Source of the DNA: Hufsiella arboris
GTDB taxonomy: Bacteria; Bacteroidota; Bacteroidia; Sphingobacteriales; Sphingobacteriaceae
Direction of reading: 5' to 3'
DNA length: 64,000 nucleotides
Assembly (NCBI RefSeq): GCF_009834875.1
Contig: NZ_WVHT01000002.1
Span: 1 to 64,000, forward strand
Part shown: piece by piece, positions 15,970 through 24,295 of the stretch
Position numbering within the stretch: the first letter of the stretch is position 1
Layout: the number at the start of each line of letters is the position of its first letter
Notes under the pieces: generated by a model
Database searches by the model: none
What the model saw: only the letters and a program-made list of their open reading frames with translations
Told to the model about the DNA's origin: nothing
Program-made: the position numbers and the translations under genes

Positions 15970-16899
15970 ATGAAAGCAATAACTAAACTCAAACACTTAA
16001 TGCTGGCCATCGTATTAACAGCGTTTGCTGGCAGCGTATCGGCGGCACTTGCACCAGCTAATCCGCCGGCTAATTTTAAACACCAATACGCCACAGTTAA
16101 TGGGGTCAAAATTCATTACGTTATCGGCGGTAAAGGCGAACCCCTATTGCTGGTACACGGCTTCGGGCAGAACTGGTATATGTGGAACAGGCTGCTGCCG
16201 GAGTTATCTAAACATTTTACGGTGATAGCGCCGGATATGCGCGGTGTCGGGGAGTCGGGAAAACCGGCAGCCGGTTATGATAAGAAAAATATGGCGGTTG
16301 ACATGCACGAGCTGATGCAAAAGTTGGGATATCATCATATCAACCTTGCGGGGCATGATATTGGACTGATGGTGGCTTATGCTTACGCCGCACAGTTTCC
16401 TGGTGATGTAAAAAAACTGGCACTGATGGATGCTTTGCTGCCAGGCATCGAACCGGTTTGGAGCCAGGTGAAAGCCCAGGCCTGGTGGTTTGGATTTTTT
16501 GCTCAGCCACATTCCGGAGAATTAGTTTCGGGCAAGGTGGGGATGTTTTTAACGGATTTTTGGCCGGTTGTAGGTTTTCAAAAAAACGCTTTTACAACAG
16601 CAGAACGCACCGAATTTATTCGCGCCTATTCGGTCCCCGGTGCCACAACCGGTGCATTCCATTGGTTTGGCTATTTCGGTCAGGATGCTAAAGACAATGT
16701 TGAATTTGCACGAAAAAAATTGCCTATGCCCGTATTGGCCATGGGGTCCGATCATTTCGCCGGCGCATTCCTGGCCGCGCATACTAAACTGGTCGCCGAC
16801 AATGTAGAGGAGTCTGTTATAAAAGACTCAGGACATTGGGTGGTACAGGAAAATACTGCCCAGGTGCAAAAAGACCTGTTGAATTTCTTTATAAGATAG
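15970..16899 (+). CDS. Secreted alpha/beta hydrolase, epoxide hydrolase or dehalogenase type
   Basis: It has 309 residues with a signal peptide (residues 1-27, ending VSAALA). The layout fits the epoxide hydrolase / haloalkane dehalogenase branch: LLLVHGFGQNWYMWNRLLP with the oxyanion-hole HGF, DMRGVGESGKP, and the nucleophile elbow AGHDIGLMVAY, where the nucleophile is Asp rather than Ser. A cap domain rich in Trp follows (AWWFGFFAQPHS). The catalytic His lies in KDSGHWVVQENT and the acid probably in the preceding MGSDHFAGA. Both branches use Asp to form a covalent ester, so an epoxide or halide substrate is expected, though which cannot be told. It is the last gene of the four-gene operon, 18 bases after the MBL gene. 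Confidence 0.8.
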   Translation: MKAITKLKHLMLAIVLTAFAGSVSAALAPANPPANFKHQYATVNGVKIHYVIGGKGEPLLLVHGFGQNWYMWNRLLPELSKHFTVIAPDMRGVGESGKPAAGYDKKNMAVDMHELMQKLGYHHINLAGHDIGLMVAYAYAAQFPGDVKKLALMDALLPGIEPVWSQVKAQAWWFGFFAQPHSGELVSGKVGMFLTDFWPVVGFQKNAFTTAERTEFIRAYSVPGATTGAFHWFGYFGQDAKDNVEFARKKLPMPVLAMGSDHFAGAFLAAHTKLVADNVEESVIKDSGHWVVQENTAQVQKDLLNFFIR

Positions 16900-17028
16900 A
16901 TTCAGCTCATCACCGGCTAGCAGCAGCATCTTTCGGGCCTCCCGATGGATGCTTCGCTTATTCACAGTACCGTGTGGTGCAGATCTGTCATTTAGGACTT
17001 GTGGCCATTCTTAATTATATTGCAGGAA

Positions 17029-19284
17029 ATGGATAAGATGGCAGCCAGGTCCTTGTCAATAATTGTTGTATTGCTCTTATTAGTAGCACAGGCGTCTGCT
17101 TTACAGCAAAAAACTGTGCGTCAATTCCACAACAACAGCAAGGCTGATACAATCCGATTAAGGACACTGTATGAACTGGGTGACTATTATCTTTTAAGAA
17201 AACATCAGGATAGATTATCCGATTTTCAGAATGCAGAGAAAGTATTTTTTACGGCTTATGGCATTGCGGATTCAGAAAATGTAATTTCAAAATATGGAAA
17301 ATATGAATTCCAATGCAAATTAGCAGAGGTCTTTGTATTGGAGAACCAGCCGGAAAAAGCTATGTCGTTATTTATCCAGGCGGCAAAATTTTATCATGAC
17401 CGCAAGTTTATTGCTAAGGAAGCGAATACCTATTTAAGATGTGTAATAAACATCTGGCCGGGTTCCGATGATTATGAAGGTATGCAAACGTTGCTGTTTA
17501 AAGCTCTGCGCATTTATGAGGAATTGAATCAACCGGGTGATATAGTATTTACAAATTATTGGATTGCGCTTACAGACCTGCATCGTAATCGGGCCAATAA
17601 CTATCGGCTTACAGAGGCTCGATGCAATCAGATGATTGTTAAATATCAACATACAAATGCGCTTCACCTTGATTATATCTATAGTCTTTTATCAAGAATA
17701 AACAGGTACAGGGGCAATCTGAATAAATCACTCTCGTATTCGCTCAAGAGTATGCAGCTAATGAACTCGACAAAAGACACGACTGCAGAAGAACAGATAT
17801 TCGCGGAGTTGGCTCAGACTTACCAGGATTTGGAGCAAACAGAAAATAGTATCGTTTACTATAAGAAGACCATTGAAATACGTGAGCGGAAAAATATACC
17901 GCAAGAGTACTTGTTCAGGACCGCTGGATTTATCGCCCAGGGTTTAATAAAACTTCACAGGCCTGTTGAAGCGTTAAACTATATCGAAGCTCTTGAAAAA
18001 CGGCATAAGCCGGATAACAAAGCTAAATATGCATTCATTGAACAGATTAAAGGTTATTGCTACGAAGCACTCAGGGATTATAAAAAAGCTGAAGAGGCAT
18101 ACCTGGGCATGATAAATGACTACCGGAAGGGCGATGATGAAATGTGGTACATAGCAAAATATGACATAGCTCGTTTCTACGTACTTAGAAAACAATATCT
18201 GAAAGCTGCCGCGTTCCTGAATGATAATACACCACCCTCAAACTTCTCGAAAGCGAAAGACCTTGAATATCTGCTTTTTCAAGTTGACTCTTCCCGTGGG
18301 CGTTTTCTTTCAGCGATCAGGCATTTCAGGAAGTATAAAACAATGAACGACTCTGTTTTCAACCTCAGTAAAAGTAAACAAGTAGAGGAGCTACAGTTAC
18401 AGTACCGAACGAGCCAGCGTGAAACAGAAATAAAGCTGCTCACCAAGGAAAGCCAGTTGCAGCGACAGAATGTTATCCGTGCCCAAAATGCCCGTAATCT
18501 CACTTACGCAGGTATTGCGGTATTAAGCCTGTTTGTCGGCTTGCTCTATTATAACTATTGGGTAAAACAACGTAATAACATCGTGCTTAACCAACTCGTG
18601 CTCGAAAAAGACGCACTTCTGCAGGAAAAGGAGTGGTTTATTAAAGAAATTCATCATAGGGTGAAAAATAACCTGCAAATTGTGATGGGCCTTCTCCAGC
18701 GCCAGTCCGCTTATATTAACAATGAGGAAGCTTTAAAAGCAATAAGAAATAGTGAGGATCGGATGCATTCTATCGCACTTATTCATCAAAAACTTTATCA
18801 ATCGGATAGTCCCGGATTTATTTATATGCCTGAATACATCGCTGAACTGGTAAATTACCTTAAAGACAGTTTTGATTTGGGAAACCGGATCCATTTTCAG
18901 AAAGATGTCGACGATGTTTATCTGAATGTTAGCCAGGCAGTGCCACTCGGCCTGATCTTAAATGAAGCCATCACGAACGCCATAAAATATGCATTTACCG
19001 ATCAAACATATGGCGAAGTATCTATCTCATTTTTAGCAACAACAGACGGTTGCCATCATTTGATGATTAAAGATAATGGTGCCGGACTTCCGCAAGGATT
19101 TGATAGTTCTTCTATTAATTCTATGGGCATAAACCTGATGAAAGGATTAACAAAACAGCTTGGAGGCTTATTCAAAATGACATATGACAGCGGAATGATA
19201 GTGCTAGTTAAATTTAAGGTGGAAAATTCTGGTATTCCGGAAAATCAATATAATCAACAGGAAGGCTTTGTGATCACGCATTAA
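17029..19284 (+). CDS. TPR-containing sensor histidine kinase, HisKA_2 type
   Basis: It has about 752 residues from ATG 17029 (the Met at 17038 is another choice; both give the signal-like segment RSLSIIVVLLLLVAQASA). A periplasmic region of TPR units runs from about 60 to 460. A single membrane helix follows near 495-520 (TYAGIAVLSLFVGLLYYNY), then a short coiled coil and the phosphoacceptor motif EIHHRVKNNLQIVMGLLQ at about residue 540, typical of HisKA_2 kinases. The ATP-binding domain shows PLGLILNEAITNAIKYAF and DNGAGLPQGF. It probably autophosphorylates in response to a periplasmic signal. No response regulator is next to it. A paralogue with the same layout lies at 50715-52646. Confidence 0.85.
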   Translation: MDKMAARSLSIIVVLLLLVAQASALQQKTVRQFHNNSKADTIRLRTLYELGDYYLLRKHQDRLSDFQNAEKVFFTAYGIADSENVISKYGKYEFQCKLAEVFVLENQPEKAMSLFIQAAKFYHDRKFIAKEANTYLRCVINIWPGSDDYEGMQTLLFKALRIYEELNQPGDIVFTNYWIALTDLHRNRANNYRLTEARCNQMIVKYQHTNALHLDYIYSLLSRINRYRGNLNKSLSYSLKSMQLMNSTKDTTAEEQIFAELAQTYQDLEQTENSIVYYKKTIEIRERKNIPQEYLFRTAGFIAQGLIKLHRPVEALNYIEALEKRHKPDNKAKYAFIEQIKGYCYEALRDYKKAEEAYLGMINDYRKGDDEMWYIAKYDIARFYVLRKQYLKAAAFLNDNTPPSNFSKAKDLEYLLFQVDSSRGRFLSAIRHFRKYKTMNDSVFNLSKSKQVEELQLQYRTSQRETEIKLLTKESQLQRQNVIRAQNARNLTYAGIAVLSLFVGLLYYNYWVKQRNNIVLNQLVLEKDALLQEKEWFIKEIHHRVKNNLQIVMGLLQRQSAYINNEEALKAIRNSEDRMHSIALIHQKLYQSDSPGFIYMPEYIAELVNYLKDSFDLGNRIHFQKDVDDVYLNVSQAVPLGLILNEAITNAIKYAFTDQTYGEVSISFLATTDGCHHLMIKDNGAGLPQGFDSSSINSMGINLMKGLTKQLGGLFKMTYDSGMIVLVKFKVENSGIPENQYNQQEGFVITH

Positions 19285-19365
19285 TTTCTCGCACAAGAAC
19301 GGGGCACTAAATTAGAATTCATACAAAATTGCCTTGACTTGAAACCGCTTTCCGCATGTCAGGCT

Positions 19366-20280
19366 TTAGGTTTCATTTTTCAATAGTCTTAGCAGGTAGT
19401 CAAATCGCATCCAATAGATATGGCAGTCTTTCTCACTGGTGCCTTGGGTATAAAACAGATATTTATTGTCAGGTGTAACATATTGCCCCCAGCGGTGAGC
19501 TTTGCCGTTATTAACCAGTGGGCCTAAGCTTTTAGGAGTGCTCCAAGATTTATCTGCATTTCTGAAACTGATAAAAAGCTCAGACTCATATTCTTTCGTT
19601 TCATTGGTGCTGATAATTATATAGGATTCGTCATTTGAGACGAAAAAATCGCCGTCAAACCCTTCGGTGTTTACAGGGCCGTCTAACTTTTTAATTGTTG
19701 TGTCAGTGCCGGATATCGCTAACTGACAGAAGTCGTAGGTACTGAAATCTTTAATGTTTCCCTGGTTACCGTTGCTTCCGATATACATTAATCCGCTTTG
19801 TGTTTTCATAAAATCGTACAGGCCATAGCTGGCTTTTATATATTGTACTGGTTTTGTCCATCCAGTGGCTGTTCTCGCTGATTTCCAGACAACACCCTGC
19901 ATCCCGCCGCCGATAAAGTATATACTGTCGTTGCTGGTTGAAAACGACGGAGCATAATATCCTTCGTTTAAAACGACTGGCCCATTCCATTTGCCGTTAT
20001 CAAATTTGAAATAGCGAATGGTTGCGCCTTTCGATTCAAACCAATGAAGTGCATGGCAATAATAGAACTCTTTGCCATCCGGCGAAAATGCCACGCGGTC
20101 TAATGCAATTCCGCCATCTTCGAGTAAGCCCTTGGCAAAAATTTCAGGTTTATCACCCGGTAGTTTTTGACCGATGAAAGCTTTAGAACTCTTCCAAAAG
20201 CTCGTTTGCGCTTTCAAAAAAGAGAAATTATAATATAAAAATATAAATATCAGAATTGTCTTAGTTGTCTTTACCATCAT
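19366..20280 (-). CDS. Secreted beta-propeller protein (PD40-like)
   Basis: It has 304 residues with an N-terminal signal peptide (TILIFIFLYYNFSFLKAQ). It is built of short repeats of the WD40-like PD40 kind: ALDRVAFSPDGKEFYYCH, SFSTSNDSIYFIGGG, FFVSNDESYIIISTNE and QYVTPDNKYLFYTQG, each with the turn S/T-x-D-x-x-x-I/L-Y. Such propellers are found in TolB-like proteins and secreted Bacteroidota proteins. No catalytic motif is visible, so a binding or scaffold role is likely. It is transcribed alone towards the kinase gene at 19284; the two genes converge with an 81-base gap. Confidence 0.7.
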   Translation of the reverse strand: MMVKTTKTILIFIFLYYNFSFLKAQTSFWKSSKAFIGQKLPGDKPEIFAKGLLEDGGIALDRVAFSPDGKEFYYCHALHWFESKGATIRYFKFDNGKWNGPVVLNEGYYAPSFSTSNDSIYFIGGGMQGVVWKSARTATGWTKPVQYIKASYGLYDFMKTQSGLMYIGSNGNQGNIKDFSTYDFCQLAISGTDTTIKKLDGPVNTEGFDGDFFVSNDESYIIISTNETKEYESELFISFRNADKSWSTPKSLGPLVNNGKAHRWGQYVTPDNKYLFYTQGTSEKDCHIYWMRFDYLLRLLKNET

Positions 20281-20383
20281 TAAAACACATTTCTTATGAA
20301 TGTACCATAAACTTTTTTAATTTCAATTTAAAGAGCCATGAAGGACGTGATGGCAATAAATCCAGGTGATCAAATTTAATAAT

Positions 20384-20953
20384 ATGGTTAATTATTATTT
20401 AGAAAGTATCAGCAAGCAATTTGAGTATTACAAGTTGCTCGGAGAAAGGACTTTTTCACAGCTGAAAGATGAGCAACTATTCTGGAAGTATAATGATGAT
20501 AGCAATAGCATTGCGGTAATAGTGAATCATTTAAGCGGGAATATGCTTTCTAGATGGACGGACTTTTTGACTTCCGATGGCGAAAAAGAATGGCGAAACA
20601 GAGATGCCGAGTTTGAAAATAATATCAAAACCAGGAAAGAACTGATGGACAAATGGAATGAGGGCTGGACTTGCCTGTTTGAAGCAGTAAAATCTTTAAC
20701 AACAGATGACCTTGAGAAAGTCATATACATAAGAAATCAAGGTCATACAGTAATGGAAGCAATTAACAGGCAACTTGCGCATTATCCGTATCATATTGGA
20801 CAGATTATTTTTTTGGGTAAGATGCTAGCAAATAATGAATGGATTTCGTTATCAATTCCAAAAGGACATTCTCAGCCATTTAACGAAGCGAAATTTTCAC
20901 AGCCAAAACAAAAAGAACATTTTACAAATGAAATTTTAAAGGACAAGAAATAG
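20384..20953 (+). CDS. DUF1572 (DinB-like) protein
   Basis: It has 189 residues from ATG 20384. It is a cytosolic four-helix-bundle protein of the DinB superfamily, DUF1572 branch. Motifs: YYLESISKQFEYYKLLGERT, then SIAVIVNHLSGNMLSRWTDF with the first metal-binding His, and QLAHYPYHIGQIIFLGKML with the His-x3-His pair. These three His are the usual metal ligands of the superfamily. Members of it include thiol-dependent transferases; the partner thiol and substrate are unknown here. I start at the second Met because it fits the family start and the first adds six unrelated residues. It stands alone, converging on the radical SAM gene. Confidence 0.8.
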   Translation: MVNYYLESISKQFEYYKLLGERTFSQLKDEQLFWKYNDDSNSIAVIVNHLSGNMLSRWTDFLTSDGEKEWRNRDAEFENNIKTRKELMDKWNEGWTCLFEAVKSLTTDDLEKVIYIRNQGHTVMEAINRQLAHYPYHIGQIIFLGKMLANNEWISLSIPKGHSQPFNEAKFSQPKQKEHFTNEILKDKK

Positions 20954-20995
20954 TTATTCAAGTGGGTTGTTTTGTTTGGAATGATTGTTTGTTAC

Positions 20996-22399
20996 TCAAC
21001 TTGCAACTAGTGATTTATCACAAGTTGATAGATTGTCGTTTGCAGCTTTTCCTAGTGGTTTTATCACTTTACTTAAATCTGCTCTTTTGCTCATGTCAAT
21101 CGGATAGTTCTTTCTCAATCTTTTGAGGGCGTAAAATAAGTTCATAAATAACACCATCAAAAATGCGCCTGTTCTTAAAGAAAACATTGCCCGAACGATC
21201 CGCTTGAGAGAATACGTTAGTGAAAATGATTTTTTCCAAAGTGCGCGGTGCGCGTTAAGCAACTGCTCTTCGTTTATTTTTTGCGGTTTGAACACCACAT
21301 TATAACCATTGTAGAAATTCCAGTTTCTTTCTTCAATGATCCGTCCTTCCAGTTTGAGTTTGCTATAAATAGGTGTACCTCGAAATGGGGTCATGATACT
21401 TAAAAACGGAACATCAATCCCGATCTCCATCAATTGGTCCGCCATATTGGTTACGCTTTGTTCATCATCATGATCAAAGCCGGCAATAAAACCAGCCATC
21501 ACAGCAATTCCCCGCTTTCTGATCTGGCTTACAGCTTCTTTGTAGTCGGCTATTTTATTCTGCCTCTTATTGGCGTCGGCTAGTGATTCTGTTCCAAATG
21601 ATTCGATTCCCAAAAAGACACCTATACAACCTGATGTTTTCATCAGATCTAATAGCTCCGGGTCTTTGGCGATATCCATACTGGCCTGGGTTAACCACCA
21701 TTTTTTCAGCGGGATCATAGCCGTTAAAAGTTGCCTGATGTAAGGCCTCCTGATGGTGAGGTTATCGTCCCAGAACCAGACGATTTTTCTTTGCCACCAA
21801 TACTTAAATTTATCGTAAGACGCATCTCTTACCACATCCCCGACAGGCCGTAACCTAAAGCCCGGATTTAATGAGGGAACAGTGCAAAAAGAACACGAGA
21901 AAGGGCAGCCCCTTGTAGCCTGGATGACTTTTTTGATGAAGAACTTGTCTGGCAAAAGGTCATACCTTGGTGTTGGTAAACCTGTCATATCGCAAGGTGT
22001 TCCGGAATAAATTTGTTTTAACTGGCCAAGCTCTATATCACGTAGCAGATTTAACCACACGTTTTCTGCTTCGCCGGTTACGATAGCGTCAAAATAAGTG
22101 AGTGCTTCTTCCTGGCAATAAGTAACATGCGGACCGCCAGCCACTACTAATTTTCCGTTTTTCCTGAATTCAGCTGCAAGATCGTAAGCAGCGAGGGCAA
22201 AGCCGCTGAAGAAAGAGATCGCTATTATGTCGGCGTCAGTATCCAGTTCTATTTTATCAACTTGCTGATGAAACACCCTCACCTCATGTTCGGCGGGAGT
22301 TATCGCCGCTAGATGAATACCGGTAATTGGCGGCACAAAATCTCTTTCGTGGCCAAATTCGTACCGCTGAACATATGCTATAATGATGTCTATTTTCAT
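20996..22399 (-). CDS. B12-binding radical SAM protein
   Basis: It has 467 residues. The N-terminal 140 residues form a cobalamin-binding-type domain ([30 protein letters not shown]). The radical SAM core begins with [10 protein letters not shown] at about residue 165, giving the CxxxCxxC cluster that binds the 4Fe-4S cluster. [12 protein letters not shown] and [14 protein letters not shown] are the usual later core motifs. The last 130 residues are helical and hydrophobic, like the DUF4070 C terminus found on such proteins. They modify unknown substrates, often lipids or peptides. It is the last gene of a leftward group with DUF4153 and a small membrane protein, 30 bases after the former. 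The shared operator at 24092 and 24179 probably controls it. Confidence 0.85.
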   Translation of the reverse strand: MKIDIIIAYVQRYEFGHERDFVPPITGIHLAAITPAEHEVRVFHQQVDKIELDTDADIIAISFFSGFALAAYDLAAEFRKNGKLVVAGGPHVTYCQEEALTYFDAIVTGEAENVWLNLLRDIELGQLKQIYSGTPCDMTGLPTPRYDLLPDKFFIKKVIQATRGCPFSCSFCTVPSLNPGFRLRPVGDVVRDASYDKFKYWWQRKIVWFWDDNLTIRRPYIRQLLTAMIPLKKWWLTQASMDIAKDPELLDLMKTSGCIGVFLGIESFGTESLADANKRQNKIADYKEAVSQIRKRGIAVMAGFIAGFDHDDEQSVTNMADQLMEIGIDVPFLSIMTPFRGTPIYSKLKLEGRIIEERNWNFYNGYNVVFKPQKINEEQLLNAHRALWKKSFSLTYSLKRIVRAMFSLRTGAFLMVLFMNLFYALKRLRKNYPIDMSKRADLSKVIKPLGKAANDNLSTCDKSLVAS

Positions 22400-22429
22400 T
22401 TTATTTCTATAGAAAACTGAGATGATTTA

Positions 22430-23674
22430 CTATTTGAAGCCAAATAAAAGCGGAAATAAAAAGGTTACGAACGTTGCCCATAAGCCGTAAACGGGAAGGA
22501 AAACTGCGATGGCATTTCCGACTTCTGTTAGATCACGTTTCTTTGATAATACTTTGAAAAGTTGGATAGTTACCAGCAAAAGATTTATCAGGATCAGTAC
22601 GTTACTACCCATAACAGCAATCCTGTTCGGTGTAATTCCCCATTCTGATATCCTGAACAAGATGGCCGAAAGAGCAATTCCATTAACTATTGTGGTTACA
22701 ATCGAAAGCATAAAAAGAATCCAAATCTCAACGCGACTTTTGGATATTTTCGATGTTTCAGCGACGGAAAAGAAAATAATGGCCATAACACCGACCAGTA
22801 AAGCATTAAAAATCAACAGGAACTCTCGGTCTTTATACGGGTCTTTACCTGTAAAAAGCATTGCCACGAGATAGATTACCAGCATGACTAATACCAAGGG
22901 ACTGAATATTTTGGCAATTACTGGTGAAACTTTTCCTACCAGCTGTGGATTCGTACGTGTTAAATAAGTTCCTACGACAGGTGCAGCGGCAAGTCCGAAG
23001 ACTCCCACATATTGGAAATAATATTTTTCAATACTAAAGCCGATTATAGAGAAAAGGCCGATGGTTATACCCGTCATTATTCCACCGGCGATCAGGATGA
23101 GTGTCGTCATCACAACCAGGTCGCCATTGTATTTTAGAAAACCGAGCCGTTTTTGATGATCTGTTAAATCATTACCGACGAATGCAGAGCCTAATAACAC
23201 CCACAGTAATAACGGTAAATGAATACATGCCAGCAGTAAAGTATCGCTTTTCTCAGATGCAGGAAGGGCGTTGATATAGACAACCGAAAGAAACATTACG
23301 CCGCAGATTATAGCAATTTTCCCAGGCTGTAAATTGTTTTTCCAGGTAAAATAAGCTGTAAGCAGCGGCAGAAAGATGAAACCGATATTTCTGGGATAGA
23401 AGAAATCCTCGCTGATATGAAATATGGCGGGAACTTTGGCGATAAGCCCTGCTATAAGCGAAGCTATTATTATAATGGTTAGCTCTTTGCCTGTGCCCCA
23501 ATTGATCTCATCGCTTTCATAATGGAGCCGCTCATGCCAGAAATCAGCAAGTATATTTCCTTTGAGCTCTGGATAAAGTTTGCTGAACTCCCTTTTGAAA
23601 GAGCCTTTGTTGTTTCTGTACATTTTTTCAAGATGCCCGGGGTCGTTCAGGTGGTTGACTATTTCGTCTTTCAT
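22430..23674 (-). CDS. DUF4153 multi-pass membrane protein
   Basis: It has 414 residues. A soluble N-terminal part of about 65 residues is followed by about ten hydrophobic helices (for example LTIIIIASLIAGLIAK, LVVMTTLILIAGGIMTGI, VSPVIAKIFSPLVLVMLVI). The motifs FLKYNGDLVVMTTLILI and NPQLVGKVSPVIAKIFSPL, with a conserved Gly-rich loop between, are those of DUF4153. The function is unknown. It lies in the inner membrane and is co-directional with the small membrane protein just upstream (38 bases) and the radical SAM gene downstream. In other Bacteroidota this family often sits with a small operator-controlled partner, as here. Confidence 0.8.
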   Translation of the reverse strand: MKDEIVNHLNDPGHLEKMYRNNKGSFKREFSKLYPELKGNILADFWHERLHYESDEINWGTGKELTIIIIASLIAGLIAKVPAIFHISEDFFYPRNIGFIFLPLLTAYFTWKNNLQPGKIAIICGVMFLSVVYINALPASEKSDTLLLACIHLPLLLWVLLGSAFVGNDLTDHQKRLGFLKYNGDLVVMTTLILIAGGIMTGITIGLFSIIGFSIEKYYFQYVGVFGLAAAPVVGTYLTRTNPQLVGKVSPVIAKIFSPLVLVMLVIYLVAMLFTGKDPYKDREFLLIFNALLVGVMAIIFFSVAETSKISKSRVEIWILFMLSIVTTIVNGIALSAILFRISEWGITPNRIAVMGSNVLILINLLLVTIQLFKVLSKKRDLTEVGNAIAVFLPVYGLWATFVTFLFPLLFGFK

Positions 23675-23712
23675 TTTATATAAGGTTTTTCAGTTCTGAT
23701 CAACTAGCGACA

Positions 23713-24051
23713 TTAATTCCAAAGTGTACCGTTCAATCCTAAAACAGTGCCCAGCCATAACACGATGACGAACACAATCAAACTGGCCAGATTTGCCAGC
23801 ACTTTTTTCCAGCCGCCCTGGTGACGTAAAAAATCCATATTGTAATAAAATAATCCACCTAAGGATCCGGCCAATGGAACGATGATCAGCGGTTTGACCA
23901 TCCATAATTTCCCCCATGCAGGGTTGGGATCTCTCACCGGAAATAAAAAGACAGAGATCAGGATTAATGCAATACCGGCGGCAATCAGCATTAGTTTTCC
24001 CAGTGAAATAGGGTGTACTGGTTGTGTAGTTAGTTCGTTTTGGTGTGTCAT
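23713..24051 (-). CDS. Small three-helix membrane protein
   Basis: I do not recognise the family. It has 112 residues from ATG 24051 (an earlier in-frame Met adds 18 Lys-rich residues and overlaps the operator, so I reject it). Three hydrophobic segments are seen, at about residues 20-38 (LMLIAAGIALILISVFLF), 48-70 (KPLIIVPLAGSLGGLFYYNM) and 82-104 (LANLASLIVFVIVLWLGTVL). It is an inner-membrane protein and the first gene of a three-gene leftward operon with DUF4153 and radical SAM genes. Two copies of the same palindromic operator lie 41 and 128 bases upstream of its start. Confidence 0.65.
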   Translation of the reverse strand: MTHQNELTTQPVHPISLGKLMLIAAGIALILISVFLFPVRDPNPAWGKLWMVKPLIIVPLAGSLGGLFYYNMDFLRHQGGWKKVLANLASLIVFVIVLWLGTVLGLNGTLWN

Positions 24052-24091
24052 GGCTGTTTTTTTATGTTTAATAATTGTTTTTTTGTAAAGT

Positions 24092-24108
24092 ACTTTGAAT
24101 TGCAAAGT
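24092..24108 (-). promoter_or_regulatory. Operator copy 1, ACTTTG-N5-CAAAGT
   Basis: ACTTTG, spacer AATTG, CAAAGT: a perfect 6-bp inverted repeat with a 5-base spacer. It lies 41 bases before the start of the small membrane protein gene. The flanks (AAAGT before, TTAA after) are shared with copy 2. This is likely the binding site of a dimeric repressor of the PadR or MarR size class; no such gene is in the window. Confidence 0.65.
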
Positions 24109-24178
24109 TTAAGCGCAAAAAAATGGTTAAGCTTTAATGTCTTTGGCGAATAAGAGTTTCGTTGTCATAGCTAAAAGT

Positions 24179-24195
24179 ACTTTGTTATTCAAAGT
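24179..24195 (-). promoter_or_regulatory. Operator copy 2, ACTTTG-N5-CAAAGT
   Basis: ACTTTG, spacer TTATT, CAAAGT: the same arms and spacing as copy 1, with centres 87 bases apart (about eight helical turns). It overlaps the minus-strand promoter element TAACTTTG, so binding would block the polymerase. Confidence 0.7.
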
Positions 24196-24219
24196 TAAAA
24201 CTAAATTTTATTTAATCAA
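24190..24219 (-). promoter_or_regulatory. Promoter of the DUF4153 operon
   Basis: On the minus strand: TTG (24219-24217), 19 bases, then TAACTTTG (24197-24190). This fits the Bacteroidota consensus (TTG or TTTG, N19-21, TAnnTTTG). It would start transcription near 24183 and give a leader of about 130 bases that contains operator copy 1. Confidence 0.65.
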
Positions 24220-24295
24220 GAAGAATGTTTGGAATTTTTAAAGATGAGATGATAGCTGTTTATTAAGCCAAAGCAAATCTCAGGAATTCATAACT

